NCBI RefSeq assembly: GCF_900129975.1
Contig: NZ_FSRG01000003.1
Coordinates: forward strand, 310,001 to 374,000
Source: Halodesulfovibrio marinisediminis DSM 17456
Lineage (GTDB): Bacteria > Desulfobacterota > Desulfovibrionia > Desulfovibrionales > Desulfovibrionaceae
Direction: 5' to 3'
DNA length: 64,000 nt
A program made the position numbers and the translations under genes. Below, one piece after another: positions 19,186 to 28,794 of this stretch (its first letter is position 1; each line of letters begins with the position of its first letter). The notes below the pieces were generated by a model. That model was given only the letters and a program-made list of their open reading frames with translations. It was not told where the DNA came from and searched no databases.

Positions 19186-19977
19186 ATGGCACCAGATATC
19201 ACCACCTATCAAGAATGGTTTGCACAGTATGTAGCAGGATATGTGCAGGCTGGCAGCGACGATCAGCAGTATATCGACTTAAAACGCGATCATACGTTGC
19301 GGGTCTTTGAGAATGCAAAACAGATTGTGGATTCGTTGCAGCTGGATTCTATGACGATGAAAATTACGCTGCTTGGTGCGTTGTTTCATGACGTAGGGCG
19401 GTTTGAACAGTTCAGGCTGTATAAAACTTATAGCGATCGGGAATCTGTGAATCACGGTATTCTTGGCTGTCGTATTTTAAAATATGAGCAGGTGTTGGGG
19501 CATGAGCCTGTAGAAATTCAACGTGCTGTACGATCTGTCGTTGCCATGCATAATAAATTTGTTCTGCCTTCAGCACTTCCTGAACACATCCGTGTTGCCA
19601 CCCATATTGTGCGCGATAGTGACAAGCTGGATATTTTTCCAGTGTTGGTATCTAATTTTACACATGATGGTTCGATGAACGATGTTGTAAACATGGGGCT
19701 GGAAGAGGGCGCAACTCTGTATACCCCTGAGGTGTTGTACAATGTTCTTAATGGTGAATCTGTAAAGTACGGTGATATGCAGTACGTTAATGATTTCAAA
19801 CTGCTGTTATCCAGTTGGGTGTTTGGACTTGAGTACCGTGCTTCTATGCGGTTGTTAGATGAACGTGGTTTGATGGTGCGTCTGCTTGATACGTTACCTG
19901 CCTTGCCGGAGATGGAACAGGTGAAGCAGGTCGTACGTGATGAAATTCAGCGGGTGCTTGCAGATGGTGTGTCTTAA
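19186..19977 (+). CDS. HD-domain phosphohydrolase
   Basis: 263 residues. The metal-binding histidines and aspartates are in DHTLRVFENA, LFHDVGRFEQF and, after NHG, VRDSDKLDIFPVL. This pattern is the HD superfamily seen in bacterial predicted nucleotide phosphohydrolases; substrate unknown. Sits between the small membrane protein and the methyltransferase-like gene with 15-16 bp gaps, so likely one operon. Confidence 0.8.
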   Translation: MAPDITTYQEWFAQYVAGYVQAGSDDQQYIDLKRDHTLRVFENAKQIVDSLQLDSMTMKITLLGALFHDVGRFEQFRLYKTYSDRESVNHGILGCRILKYEQVLGHEPVEIQRAVRSVVAMHNKFVLPSALPEHIRVATHIVRDSDKLDIFPVLVSNFTHDGSMNDVVNMGLEEGATLYTPEVLYNVLNGESVKYGDMQYVNDFKLLLSSWVFGLEYRASMRLLDERGLMVRLLDTLPALPEMEQVKQVVRDEIQRVLADGVS

Positions 19978-19992
19978 GAAGAGGAAGTTAGC

Positions 19993-20562
19993 GTGAAAGC
20001 CATTACAGCATTTTTATGGAAAACAATTGTCACAAGTACGGTCGAGCAAACCGTGAGACTTGTGCGTAAGGCTCGTGCCCGTAGAGTGTTTGTGATTGGT
20101 GAGAATACAGATGCGCTGTCGTACGCCTTATCTAACGTTGTTGAGCAACTTGAAGTCCTCAATCATGATGGGTTGCACTCAGTGCTGGCGCGCTCTCAAA
20201 CGGAACTGCAAGAGGGGCGTTCTTTTTTGAGCGCAAAAGACGATTCGTTTGATCTTTGCATTGTGAACTTCGAGCTGCATCAGGTTGACCCGGAAGTGGC
20301 AGAACAGATCGTGCGTGAATGTAAACGAATTGCACCTAATGCGCTGCTTGTAGATTTTGCACTTGCAGAACGGAATATTGAGCTGCCATCTCAGTATGTA
20401 TGCTCACTTGCAGAACAGTTCCTTCATAGAGGGCATTGGGATATTTATAAAAATTACATTCGTGTTGGTGCACTGCATGGTATTGCACATCGCGCTCAGG
20501 CAAGTGAATTTGCTAACAAAACCATATGGGGTGGCGGTATCCGTTTGTTGCTGGTTGGATAG
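19993..20562 (+). CDS. Methyltransferase-fold protein with an altered SAM motif
   Basis: 189 residues starting GTG (GAGGAAG upstream). The fold pattern of class I methyltransferases is visible: a strand-rich VFVIGEN (where the glycine-rich motif I VLDLGCG would be), DLCIVNFELHQVDPEVAEQIVRECKRI (motif IV and the post-motif helix), and ALLVDFALAERNIE (motif V region). The usual GxGxG is absent, so SAM binding is doubtful. Closest idea is a diverged methyltransferase. Ends the three-gene operon before a terminator. Confidence 0.5.
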   Translation: MKAITAFLWKTIVTSTVEQTVRLVRKARARRVFVIGENTDALSYALSNVVEQLEVLNHDGLHSVLARSQTELQEGRSFLSAKDDSFDLCIVNFELHQVDPEVAEQIVRECKRIAPNALLVDFALAERNIELPSQYVCSLAEQFLHRGHWDIYKNYIRVGALHGIAHRAQASEFANKTIWGGGIRLLLVG

Positions 20563-20629
20563 AAAAAGAATTTATTGAAAGCAGATTATCTCATCAACGG
20601 TTATCAATATTCTTCTGCTTTCAAAAGAA

Positions 20630-20663
20630 AAGGCACGACGTTTATCCGTCGTGCCTTTTTTTA
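20630..20663. terminator. Bidirectional terminator
   Basis: AAGGCACGACG pairs with CGTCGTGCCTT, followed by T7 on the plus strand. It ends the HD/methyltransferase operon; the leftward alkylsulfatase stop (20664) abuts it. Confidence 0.88.
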
Positions 20664-22655
20664 TTAGTTTTTGGGTAGCGGTATGTTTGGAGTAACGATG
20701 TTGAACCAGAACGGGAAGTTGTCGAGCATTCCTAGAAGCGCGTGAAGCTTTTTCTCGTCGCCGGTGACTTTTATTTCGCTTGTTTTGACTGCATCTGCGA
20801 GTGTGGTTTCTTTAAGGAATACTTTATTCAATAGTGCACGCGGCATCTCGATGGTGAGGTCGGCGTTTTCGGCTGCTCCAGTCCGGTTGGATAGTGCTGA
20901 GTTTTGAAGTTCCAGTACGAACTTTTCAGAGGTGTCAGTAAGCACTAGATTAATGATGATATTTTTCCCAGCGGCTTTTTCCGGATTGAGGCGAATGCCT
21001 GTGTAGTCCAGCAACATGGATGTGTCCATTGCCTGAATAAAATCCAGCGAGGCAGTGTTTGGTGCAGGCAGCTCTTTCACACCGTTTCGTAACTCCTGTG
21101 CACCAGTAAGGTAGAAGTTACGCCATGGGCCGGATTCAGCCTGATATCCAAGTTGTTCTAATGCATCTGCCACGAGCATACGTGCTTCCTTGTTGGAAGG
21201 GTCGGCAAAAACGACGTGGTTACCTACTTCAGCTACCCATCGGTATTCGCCGTTTTCGTAGGCCTTGCGTGCTTTGGAGAGGACTTCTTTTGCTCCGCCC
21301 ATGTATTCAACATACTTTTTGGCTGCTTTAACAGGAGACAATACGTGCAGTTTAGATGGGTTGCCGTCGAACCAGCCAAGATAGAACACATATGTAGCTT
21401 TGACGTTATGATATACTGATCCATAATAGCCGCGCATTGCCCAGTGTTGAGCCAGTTTTTCAGGGAAGCGGATTTGTTCTGCAATTTGATCTGGAGTGTA
21501 TCCCATGTTGGCAAGGCGGAGGGTCTGGTCGTTGATGTATCGGTATCCGTCACGAGCCATTTTAAGGTTTTTAATAACCGCTTCATTTCCCCATACTGGC
21601 CAATGATGCATTGCGTAGAGGACTTCAGCATTTTTACCCCACAGCTGGATAGTCTGGTCGAGGTATTTGGACCATGCGAGTGGGTTGCGGATTTTGGCAC
21701 CACGCAGTGTGTACGTGTTATGCAGGGTATGGGTGCAGTTTTCAGCTGCAGAAATGGCTTTAAGCTGCTTTACGTACCAGTGCATTTCTGCCGGTGCTTC
21801 AGAACCCGGAGCCATGAGGAACTCGAAATCAAGTCCGTCAATAGTCATTTTTTGACCGGTTTCTTTAATGAGGTCGGTAGGAAGAATCAGAGTAACCGTG
21901 CCAGTAGACGTAGTAGTGCCAAGACCTGCCCCTACTTGTCCTTTTGGAGATGGGGGAAGCAGGTTGCCATACATATATGTGGCTCTGCGACTCATGGCAT
22001 TACCCGCATAGATGTTTTCTGAAACGGCGGCTTCGGTAAAACCTTCTGGGGCGATGATTTTTATTTTACCGTCGCTAACGTCTTTTTCATCGATAATACC
22101 GCGTACTCCACCAAAATGGTCCACGTGGCTATGGGAATAAAATACCGCTACAATCGGTTTTTTGGGGCGATGTGTGTAGTAGAGATCTAACGCTGCTTTT
22201 GCTGTTTCTGCAGAGATGAGCGGGTCTATGACAATAATGCCTGTATCCCCTTCAATGATCGTCATGTTTGAAAGGTCAGCATTACGTACTTGGTAGAGCC
22301 TGTCGCAGACTTTGAATAAGCCACCCTGCATGACAAGTTGCATTTGACGCCATAGGCTAGGGTTGACGGTGTCAGGCGCTTTCTTTTCTTTCAGAACAAA
22401 CTGGAATGCCTGCATATCCCAGACAACTCGCCCCTTGGTATCTTTAATGATGCCGTTGTTTGGCAACGGAGTAATGAGCCCTTTTGCGGCATCCTTAAAA
22501 TCCTGTTCGTTAGCAAAAGGTAGAATTTCCAACCACTGGGCATTCGCTGCTTTTGTGAAGTCCGTTGCCGGATTCGGTGAAACAGTTGCAAATGCGGGAT
22601 TTGAAATAGCAGAAATAGTCAGCCAGAAAAGAAGCAAGAGCCGTATGCCTTTCAT
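20664..22655 (-). CDS. Exported alkyl sulfatase (SdsA1/YjcS type)
   Basis: 663 residues with a signal peptide (about 1-23). The metallo-beta-lactamase domain has SHSHVDH at about residues 174-180, followed by FGG. Downstream are the alkylsulfatase dimerisation domain (GYTPDQIAEQIRFPEKL) and the C-terminal SCP2-like lipid-binding domain. Family members hydrolyse long-chain primary alkyl sulfates (SDS) in the periplasm, releasing alcohol and sulfate. It is alone between a terminator and the HAD gene. Sulfate freed here could feed sulfate respiration, but that is inference. Confidence 0.9.
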   Translation of the reverse strand: MKGIRLLLLFWLTISAISNPAFATVSPNPATDFTKAANAQWLEILPFANEQDFKDAAKGLITPLPNNGIIKDTKGRVVWDMQAFQFVLKEKKAPDTVNPSLWRQMQLVMQGGLFKVCDRLYQVRNADLSNMTIIEGDTGIIVIDPLISAETAKAALDLYYTHRPKKPIVAVFYSHSHVDHFGGVRGIIDEKDVSDGKIKIIAPEGFTEAAVSENIYAGNAMSRRATYMYGNLLPPSPKGQVGAGLGTTTSTGTVTLILPTDLIKETGQKMTIDGLDFEFLMAPGSEAPAEMHWYVKQLKAISAAENCTHTLHNTYTLRGAKIRNPLAWSKYLDQTIQLWGKNAEVLYAMHHWPVWGNEAVIKNLKMARDGYRYINDQTLRLANMGYTPDQIAEQIRFPEKLAQHWAMRGYYGSVYHNVKATYVFYLGWFDGNPSKLHVLSPVKAAKKYVEYMGGAKEVLSKARKAYENGEYRWVAEVGNHVVFADPSNKEARMLVADALEQLGYQAESGPWRNFYLTGAQELRNGVKELPAPNTASLDFIQAMDTSMLLDYTGIRLNPEKAAGKNIIINLVLTDTSEKFVLELQNSALSNRTGAAENADLTIEMPRALLNKVFLKETTLADAVKTSEIKVTGDEKKLHALLGMLDNFPFWFNIVTPNIPLPKN

Positions 22656-22768
22656 GGTATTCTCCTGATAAGCTTTTAGGGAGGGTACTGCGTGATTGTA
22701 CCGCGTTAAACTTGTCAGTCAGTGATAATTAGGCGTGGTTGTAGCTGCTTGTCTTTTTGTGTTGGCTT

Positions 22769-23437
22769 TTATTTTTCAAATTTAGCAAGCTGCAAGAATA
22801 GATCCCAACAGTCTGCTGCTATAAAGTCTGGGTTTTCTGCTTCAAATTCTTCTCGGGTGGCTTCTCCGGTGCAGACTCCTGCGGTAAGGGTTCCGGTAGC
22901 TTTGCCAGTATGAATATCCATCAAATGGTCACCAGTCATGATTGCTTCATGAGGCAGGCAGCTAACCAGAGCAAGTGCTCTGTGCAGGTGGTCTGGATCT
23001 GGTTTTACGATAGGGACATCGTCTCGGGTGAGAACTACAGGGCAATATTGATCTACATCCGGAAAAACAATGCGGACAGCTTCTGTGCAGTTGCGTGTAA
23101 CAATACAAGGGGTAATGTCTCTTTTGCGCAATTCAGAAAGCAGGTTTCGAGTCCATGTGAATACATCGCTCCGTGCTGCGGCTTCGAGTTCAACATCTTT
23201 AGCAGCGCTGATGGCCGCCTTATCCATTGCATCGAGGATGGAAAGGTTTTCCTTTGCGGCCTGTTTTTTTGCCATATCAAGCCATTCAAGAAGAGGGAGG
23301 CCGTTAAGGTCAGGAAGGTTTGGGTAGATTGTTTTTACTGCGTCATACGCCCGTTGTTTCATTTCATTAAAGTCAATGGTGGGGATCGCAAGGGTTCCGT
23401 CAAAGTCGAAAACAACAGCTTTGAGTGAATGTAGCAT
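22769..23437 (-). CDS. HAD-superfamily hydrolase (phosphoglycolate phosphatase-like)
   Basis: 222 residues from ATG 23437, with AAGGAT upstream; a longer in-frame extension lacks a ribosome site. Motif I is FDFDGTL (residues about 9-15), motif II is VTRN, motif III lysine is in VKPDPDHL, motif IV is MTGDHLMD. A helical cap domain sits between motifs I and II. Likely a small-molecule phosphatase; substrate not predictable. Confidence 0.88.
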   Translation of the reverse strand: MLHSLKAVVFDFDGTLAIPTIDFNEMKQRAYDAVKTIYPNLPDLNGLPLLEWLDMAKKQAAKENLSILDAMDKAAISAAKDVELEAAARSDVFTWTRNLLSELRKRDITPCIVTRNCTEAVRIVFPDVDQYCPVVLTRDDVPIVKPDPDHLHRALALVSCLPHEAIMTGDHLMDIHTGKATGTLTAGVCTGEATREEFEAENPDFIAADCWDLFLQLAKFEK

Positions 23438-23676
23438 GGTTATCCTTGTGTATTGAGGAGAGTTCCTCAAGGGTGCGTATAGCTGATTATGAGTTGTGGC
23501 TTTTGTTTTTCTATAGAGCGCACTCAGTAAGGTCAACACGTCAGTTGTGGCGGGAGCAGAGTTATAACCGGTCGGGTGGTTAGATATTGTCTTTAAAAAT
23601 ATGAGTGCGGGTAGGTTGGGATACTAAATGACGTAAAGGTGCCGGGGATATATTCTGGGAAGAGGTGTGTAGGTAA

Positions 23677-23699
23677 AAAAAGACCCTTTAAAAGGGTCA
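23677..23699 (-). terminator. Terminator after the repeat protein
   Basis: GACCCTTTAAAAGGGTC, followed on the minus strand by seven T. It ends the leftward gene at 23781-24098. The remaining gap 23438-23676 shows nothing else convincing. Confidence 0.75.
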
Positions 23700-23780
23700 T
23701 AGTAATTAAAAGCCGTGAAGGATTTGTTAGGCCATCAGTAGGTGATATTGTCTTGGCATTAAAGGTAAAGAGCAACAGCA

Positions 23781-24098
23781 CTATTCGTTGATAATAATGA
23801 TGTCTTGTTCAGATGTGTCGTTAATAATGACTACGTCCGGTTCGTGCCGATCGTCGATAATAATTACATCCGGTTCAGGGCTTTCGTCGATAATGACGAT
23901 GTTTGGCTCTTGTCTATCATCAATGATGACGACATTTGGATCAATATAATCGATGACTGAATCGATTATGATTTCTTCCTCAGAGATGTCGTCATAAACC
24001 ATTACATCTGGGGCATCATCTTCCAGAATAATTATTTGATCAGCAGTTGCGATGTTAGGGATGGTAAGTGCAATTAACAGCAAAAGAATGTGTTTCAT
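23781..24098 (-). CDS. Exported acidic protein of 11-residue repeats
   Basis: 105 residues. A signal peptide (about 1-19, ending IATA) is followed by an acidic, Ile/Val-rich body. From about residue 50 to the end it is five tandem 11-residue units: YIDPNVVIIDD, RQEPNIVIIDE, SPEPDVIIIDD, RHEPDVVIIND, TSEQDIIIINE. Each has a beta-strand (VIIID) and an acidic/Pro turn. It has no family I know; it could form a stacked beta structure or bind metal through Asp. The repeats also show in the DNA as a 33-bp period. GGAGAAGA precedes the ATG. Confidence 0.75.
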   Translation of the reverse strand: MKHILLLLIALTIPNIATADQIIILEDDAPDVMVYDDISEEEIIIDSVIDYIDPNVVIIDDRQEPNIVIIDESPEPDVIIIDDRHEPDVVIINDTSEQDIIIINE

Positions 24099-24173
24099 CT
24101 CTTCTCCTAAAGTTATATTTGAGAGAATTACGCTGCTGTCAGTTAATTTTGGGTAAAGGATTATTTTGACAAT

Positions 24174-24204
24174 AAAAAAGGATCATAGACGAAGTCTATG
24201 ATCC
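24174..24204 (-). terminator. Terminator of the tRNA-Met gene
   Basis: GGATCATAGAC pairs with GTCTATGATCC over GAA; on the minus strand it is followed by six T. It begins 13 bases past the tRNA 3' end. Confidence 0.85.
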
Positions 24205-24216
24205 TAGTTTGTCTAA

Positions 24217-24293
24217 TGGTAGCGAGGGAGGGAATTGAACCCCCGACACTGCGGATATGAGCCGCATGCTCTAACCAACTGAGCTACCTCGCC
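24217..24293 (-). tRNA. tRNA-Met (CAT)
   Basis: The minus strand folds as a complete cloverleaf of 77 nt with encoded CCA. The acceptor stem pairs GGCGAGG with CCTCGCT (one G-U), the D arm has AGCTCAGTTGGTTAGAGC, the anticodon arm TGCGG-CTCATAT-CCGCA has anticodon CAT, and the T arm carries GGTTCAATTCC. Elongator methionine is most likely; the G1-U72 pair shows it is not the initiator. tRNA-Ile2 (lysidine-modified CAT) is the alternative. Confidence 0.93.
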
Positions 24294-24484
24294 ATCAATT
24301 GTATGCACTAACCAAGTTCTGAAGAACGTGATTACTAAGTGCGAGATGTCTTTTGAATAAAACGGACGAGAAAGTCAAGCGAAAAATAAAAAAAGCATGG
24401 AAAGGTTATCTTATCTGCACGTGCTGAAGACAGTGTATAGATAGGGTTGCCGGTTGTACTTCCTAAAAAACTTCAGGAGATACT

Positions 24485-25138
24485 ATGAGATTTTTTATTG
24501 ATACCGCTAAGATAGAAGATATTAGGACTGCGGCTGATCAGGGTTTGATTGATGGTGTGACCACTAATCCTACACTTCTTTCTCGTGAGGGAGGGGATTG
24601 GCGCGATCGGGCAAAAGAAATTTTAGAGGTGGTAAAAGGACCTGTGAGTTTGGAAGTAGTTGCAGAAGATGCCGCAGGTATGATCTTACAGGCTCATGAT
24701 CTAAAAAAGATGGGCGATAATGTTGTTGTAAAAATCCCTATGACTCCTGAAGGACTGAAGGCAGTCAAAACGCTTTCCAGTGAAGGTATCGATACGAATG
24801 TTACACTTATTTTTTCTCCATTGCAGGCGTTACTTGCTGCAAAGGCAGGTGGAACTTACGTAAGCCCGTTCATCGGACGTCTTGATGCAATTGCCGAGAA
24901 CGGAATGAGCTTGGTGGAAGATATTCGAACCATTTTTGACAACTACGGATTTACTGCAAAAATTTTGGTCGCGAGTGTACGTCACCCTATGCATGTGTTG
25001 GAAGCTGCTCTAATAGGTGCGGATGTAGCTACTGTGCCGTTTGCTGTGTTGCAGCAGTTTGTTCATCATCCGCTCACGGACAAAGGACTTGCAAGTTTCC
25101 TTGGTGACTGGAAAAAACTGACAGGCGGGAAATGGTAG
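24485..25138 (+). CDS. Transaldolase, small TalC/Fsa type
   Basis: 217 residues, TIM barrel of the short transaldolase/fructose-6-phosphate aldolase family. FIDTA near the start, TTNPTLL after strand 2, and the Schiff-base lysine in VVVKIPMT. The later SPFIGRLD segment carries Phe where FSA enzymes have Tyr, which favours true transaldolase over F6P aldolase. Functions in the non-oxidative pentose phosphate pathway. AGGAGA before the ATG. It stands alone. Confidence 0.88.
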   Translation: MRFFIDTAKIEDIRTAADQGLIDGVTTNPTLLSREGGDWRDRAKEILEVVKGPVSLEVVAEDAAGMILQAHDLKKMGDNVVVKIPMTPEGLKAVKTLSSEGIDTNVTLIFSPLQALLAAKAGGTYVSPFIGRLDAIAENGMSLVEDIRTIFDNYGFTAKILVASVRHPMHVLEAALIGADVATVPFAVLQQFVHHPLTDKGLASFLGDWKKLTGGKW

Positions 25139-25323
25139 GGGGAAGCTAGATAAGGCTGTTTTGCAAAAGGATCACTGACGCTTTAATCGAGAACAGGGAA
25201 TATTATTTTGAACCTGATTAACATTGTCGGGCACCTGCATGATGTAAAATGAAGTCACGTATGCAGGGGGTATCTTTTTTTATAATCTGTTTTGTTGTGA
25301 TGATACTGATTGTGCACAAAAAA

Positions 25324-25352
25324 AGAGAAGCCATGAGGCTTCTCTTTTTTTG
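25324..25352. terminator. Bidirectional terminator
   Basis: AGAGAAGCC pairs with GGCTTCTCT over ATGA; A- and T-runs flank it. It separates the rightward transaldolase from the leftward aap operon. The rest of the gap 25139-25323 shows no supported gene. Confidence 0.85.
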
Positions 25353-25367
25353 TGACTAAACTGTATC

Positions 25368-26141
25368 TTAATGGTTCAGAATCTGATCAAGGAATGCTTT
25401 ACAACGCTCTTCGCGAGGGTTGGTGAAGAATTCTTTTGACGGTGCGTACTCAACAATCTGGCCTCGATCCATGAATACCATTGTGTCCGCAACTTCGCGT
25501 GCAAAACCCATTTCGTGGGTAACGCAGATCATGGTCATACCCTGATCTGCAAGTTCACGCATTACATCAAGAACTTCTTTAATCATTTCTGGGTCGAGTG
25601 CAGATGTCGGCTCGTCGAAAAGCATGATCTTTGGCTGCATAGCAAGCGCGCGGGCAATTGCCACACGCTGCTGCTGTCCACCGGAAAGCTGACCGGGGAA
25701 TTTGTTTGCCTGCTCGCCGATGCCTACGCGCTCAAGGAATGTGTACGCAATTTCTTCAGCTTGTTTACGTGGCATCTTACGAACCCATACAGGACCGATT
25801 GTAACGTTATCCAGAATAGACAGGTGCGGGAATAGGTTGAACTGCTGGAATACCATACCTACTTCACGACGAATTACTTCGATGTTTTTGGTGTCGTTTG
25901 TCAGTGTGGTTCCATCAACGATGATGTCACCTTCCTGATGTTCTTCCAGACGGTTCAGTGTGCGGATCAGGGTGGATTTGCCGGAGCCGGAAGGGCCGCA
26001 GATAACCACCTTTTCCTGTTGGCGAACCTGAAGGTTGATATCTTTTAATACATGGAACTGGTCGTACCATTTGTTTACGCCGTCCATTTCAATAATGACT
26101 GACTTATCAGCAAGATGGGTTGCTGTATGTACTTGGCTCAT
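25368..26141 (-). CDS. aapP: General L-amino acid ABC transporter ATPase
   Basis: 257 residues, GlnQ/AapP class. Walker [10 protein letters not shown], signature [16 protein letters not shown], Walker [15 protein letters not shown], switch VTHE. The N-terminal extension (about 16 residues, THLADKSVI) is characteristic of AapP-type members. Last gene of the leftward aapJ-Q-M-P operon. It powers uptake of amino acids through the permease pair. Confidence 0.93.
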   Translation of the reverse strand: MSQVHTATHLADKSVIIEMDGVNKWYDQFHVLKDINLQVRQQEKVVICGPSGSGKSTLIRTLNRLEEHQEGDIIVDGTTLTNDTKNIEVIRREVGMVFQQFNLFPHLSILDNVTIGPVWVRKMPRKQAEEIAYTFLERVGIGEQANKFPGQLSGGQQQRVAIARALAMQPKIMLFDEPTSALDPEMIKEVLDVMRELADQGMTMICVTHEMGFAREVADTMVFMDRGQIVEYAPSKEFFTNPREERCKAFLDQILNH

Positions 26142-26159
26142 AATTATATCCTTACTTGT

Positions 26160-27242
26160 CTACTTGGACGCGTATTTCTTTTCTAGATGCTGGCTGTAAC
26201 GGGAGAGTGTGTAGCAGAGTATCCAATACCAGAGTGCTACAAACACGTATGCTTCTTCCAGTCTGCCAAACCACTTAGGGTTTGAGGTGGTCGCAAAGGC
26301 AATCTGCAACAGGTCTACTAAGCCCACAATACCAACCAGTGATGTGTCTTTAAGAATACCGATAAAGTTATTTACCATCGGTGGAATTACAATGCGGAGA
26401 GCTTGTGGCAGAACGATGAGTATTGTTTTCTGCCAGTATCCCATGCCAATGGCATCGGCCGCTTCGTATTGTCCTTTGCCAAGTCCTTGTAAACCGCCGC
26501 GGATGTTTTCTGCAAGGTAGGCAGAAAAGAACATTGTGATACCGACCATGGCTCGTAACACTTTGTCCAGCTCAACATCTGTCGGGAGGAATAATGGGAG
26601 CACTACGGATGCCATAAAAAGAATGGTAATAAGTGGTACACCGCGAACCAGTTCAATGTATGCTACGCAGAATGACTTAATGACCGGCATGTCAGATGTT
26701 CGACCGAGCGCCAGCAGGACACTTATTGGAAATGCAAACAACATTGCTACAGAGGCGAGAATAAGTGTGAGCATAAGCCCGCCCCAGTAGTGGGTGTCTA
26801 CTACTTCCAATCCGGTGAACAAGCCTCCATGGATGATTAAGAAGACCGCTATCGGAGAAAGTCCCCATAGAGTGTAGAGCCAGTTTGTACCGCGGAACTT
26901 GCGGACGAGTGTCAGCATGATCAGCGACAGTACAATCAGCAGGGCAACAGCAGGGCGCCAGCGGTGTTCTTCCGGATAGATACCTACCATAAAGACGGGC
27001 CACATATCACGGATAAAGCCCCATGCGGCACCGGAATATTCTTTAGCCACTGTTGGATCAAGTGTGATCGTAGCGTTTACGATAGCCCATTTAATAAACG
27101 GCTTAACTGCGGAGTAAATAGCCCAGCTTGCAACGATGGTAAGCAGTGCGTTGTACCATGGGAATAACAGGTTGGCGCGTATCCAGCCAAGGGCACCGGT
27201 TTTTGTCACAGGTGGACGGCGGTCGTGAATTATGTCTGCCAT
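26160..27242 (-). CDS. aapM: General L-amino acid ABC transporter permease
   Basis: 360 residues with about eight membrane segments. The binding-protein-dependent transport motif region is EAADAIGMGYWQ...LPQALRIVIPP, near residue 270. The long N-terminus before the permease domain is usual for AapM. Begins one base after the stop of aapQ. Confidence 0.93.
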   Translation of the reverse strand: MADIIHDRRPPVTKTGALGWIRANLLFPWYNALLTIVASWAIYSAVKPFIKWAIVNATITLDPTVAKEYSGAAWGFIRDMWPVFMVGIYPEEHRWRPAVALLIVLSLIMLTLVRKFRGTNWLYTLWGLSPIAVFLIIHGGLFTGLEVVDTHYWGGLMLTLILASVAMLFAFPISVLLALGRTSDMPVIKSFCVAYIELVRGVPLITILFMASVVLPLFLPTDVELDKVLRAMVGITMFFSAYLAENIRGGLQGLGKGQYEAADAIGMGYWQKTILIVLPQALRIVIPPMVNNFIGILKDTSLVGIVGLVDLLQIAFATTSNPKWFGRLEEAYVFVALWYWILCYTLSRYSQHLEKKYASK

Positions 27243-27243
27243 C

Positions 27244-28626
27244 TTAACGCTCCACGAGTTTGATTTTGGCGTTGTACCAATTCATTCCAAGCGAAATAAG
27301 AAGGGAGAGGGATAGGTATACGCCCATCCATATGCCCACAATTTCAACAGCTTGACCTGATTGGTTGAGGATGGTGCCACCCACACTTACGAAATCCGGA
27401 TAGCCGATGGCAACGGCGAGAGAGCTGTTTTTCGCAATAGCAAGATATTCACTAGTCATTGGTGGCACAATAACGCGCATGGCCTGAGGCAGGATTACAA
27501 GGCGCATGACGTGGCGCTCTTTTAGCGCCAGAGCTCGTGCTGCTTCACGCTGTCCATTTGATACAGATTGAATACCGGAGCGGATGATTTCTGCGTTGAA
27601 TGCAGAAACATAGACTGTCAGACCTATAAGTAACGCTGTGAATTCTGGTGTAAGGTCAATACCGCCACGGTAGTTGAATCCTTTAAGCACCGGATAGTCC
27701 AGAGTGAAAGGGGTACCTGCAATAAGCCATGCAAGCGCAGGTAGGCCGATAAGTACAGCAAGAGATGGCAAAAGAATTTTGCCAGGAGTCCCGCGTTCAT
27801 TCAGTAACCGAATGGAACGACGGCAGATAAAGTATACACCAATTAAGGCTGCACCGATGGAAAGGCAGAACAGCCATGCGCCGGATTGTGCAACCGGTGC
27901 AGGCAGGAACAGTCCGCGCTTGTTAAGTATAAGCCATCCGCCAACATCGATAGACTGTCGAACAGAGGGCAGCTGTTGTAATACAACAAAGTACCAGAAA
28001 AATAGCTGTAACAGCACTGGCAGGTTTCGGTTTAATTCAACGTACCAACTGCATAACTTGCTGATGAGCCAGTTTGGGGAAAGTCTGCCAAGGGCAACGA
28101 ACAGTCCAAGTATGGTCGAAAGGATGCAGCCGAGAATGGTAATTTTAATAGTGTTGGCAAAGCCGGTGAGCAGGGCTGTTACATAGCTGGAAGATTCGCT
28201 GTACCGCGTAAAAGAAATAGAATCACTGCCGAGAAAGAGGACAAGAACCGGAATGATGCCGACAAATGCGATGACGGCAAAAACGGTTTTGTCGCTTGCT
28301 GTGATGGTGGTGCCTTTTTTCTTAAGCCAAACTGCAATAGCGCGTGATGCAAAAAGTCCTACGATAAGAGCGGCAATAAACCAGAGAAATCCTCCTTGTA
28401 AAACAGGGATTGGAGGAGTCTCACCGATATTGAATCCTGCTTCGTTTTGTAAGAAGCCAAATCCGGAACCGATGCCGCGTTTTTCAAGGTTCGCCAATGT
28501 ATTTTGATACATGGAGAACGCGACCCACAAGAGACCCCCGAGCATGATACACTGGTATATCCATGCACGAATCTGTGGATTTCGCCAAAAAGGGACGCCG
28601 GCATTTTCGAGTGCGTGTTGTGACAT
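27244..28626 (-). CDS. aapQ: General L-amino acid ABC transporter permease
   Basis: 460 residues, the larger partner permease. Conserved SGIQSVSNGQREAARALALKERHVMRLVILPQAMRVIVPP is the EAA loop region, near residues 364-400 (described in parts to stay short). Many membrane helices and a large periplasmic insertion. Starts about 170 bp downstream of aapJ, across a terminator hairpin that would lower its expression relative to the binding protein. Confidence 0.93.
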   Translation of the reverse strand: MSQHALENAGVPFWRNPQIRAWIYQCIMLGGLLWVAFSMYQNTLANLEKRGIGSGFGFLQNEAGFNIGETPPIPVLQGGFLWFIAALIVGLFASRAIAVWLKKKGTTITASDKTVFAVIAFVGIIPVLVLFLGSDSISFTRYSESSSYVTALLTGFANTIKITILGCILSTILGLFVALGRLSPNWLISKLCSWYVELNRNLPVLLQLFFWYFVVLQQLPSVRQSIDVGGWLILNKRGLFLPAPVAQSGAWLFCLSIGAALIGVYFICRRSIRLLNERGTPGKILLPSLAVLIGLPALAWLIAGTPFTLDYPVLKGFNYRGGIDLTPEFTALLIGLTVYVSAFNAEIIRSGIQSVSNGQREAARALALKERHVMRLVILPQAMRVIVPPMTSEYLAIAKNSSLAVAIGYPDFVSVGGTILNQSGQAVEIVGIWMGVYLSLSLLISLGMNWYNAKIKLVER

Positions 28627-28736
28627 AATAATTCGTGAAGATTGTGTGTCGGGATTTACAAGAACTGTATGAGCGAATCAGTTCTTAAGCGGAGGAGGCT
28701 GCATTGTATGCGGTTTCCTCCGGCATCAAATTAAAA

Positions 28737-28781
28737 ACTGCCGGAACAGAAAAGCATTATGTTGCTTCTGTCCGGCAGTAA
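28737..28781 (-). terminator. Attenuating terminator between aapJ and aapQ
   Basis: ACTGCCGGA and TCCGGCAGT close a stem extended by ACAGAA/TTCTG, with TTTTTAATTT on the minus-strand exit. Placed between the binding protein and permeases, it likely gives more binding protein than membrane subunits. Confidence 0.75.
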
Positions 28782-28794
28782 ATAGTAGTTCGGT

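Noticed and set aside
25249-25359. 36-residue hydrophobic frame before the aap terminator
   Set aside because: It reads through the terminator stem and has no ribosome site.
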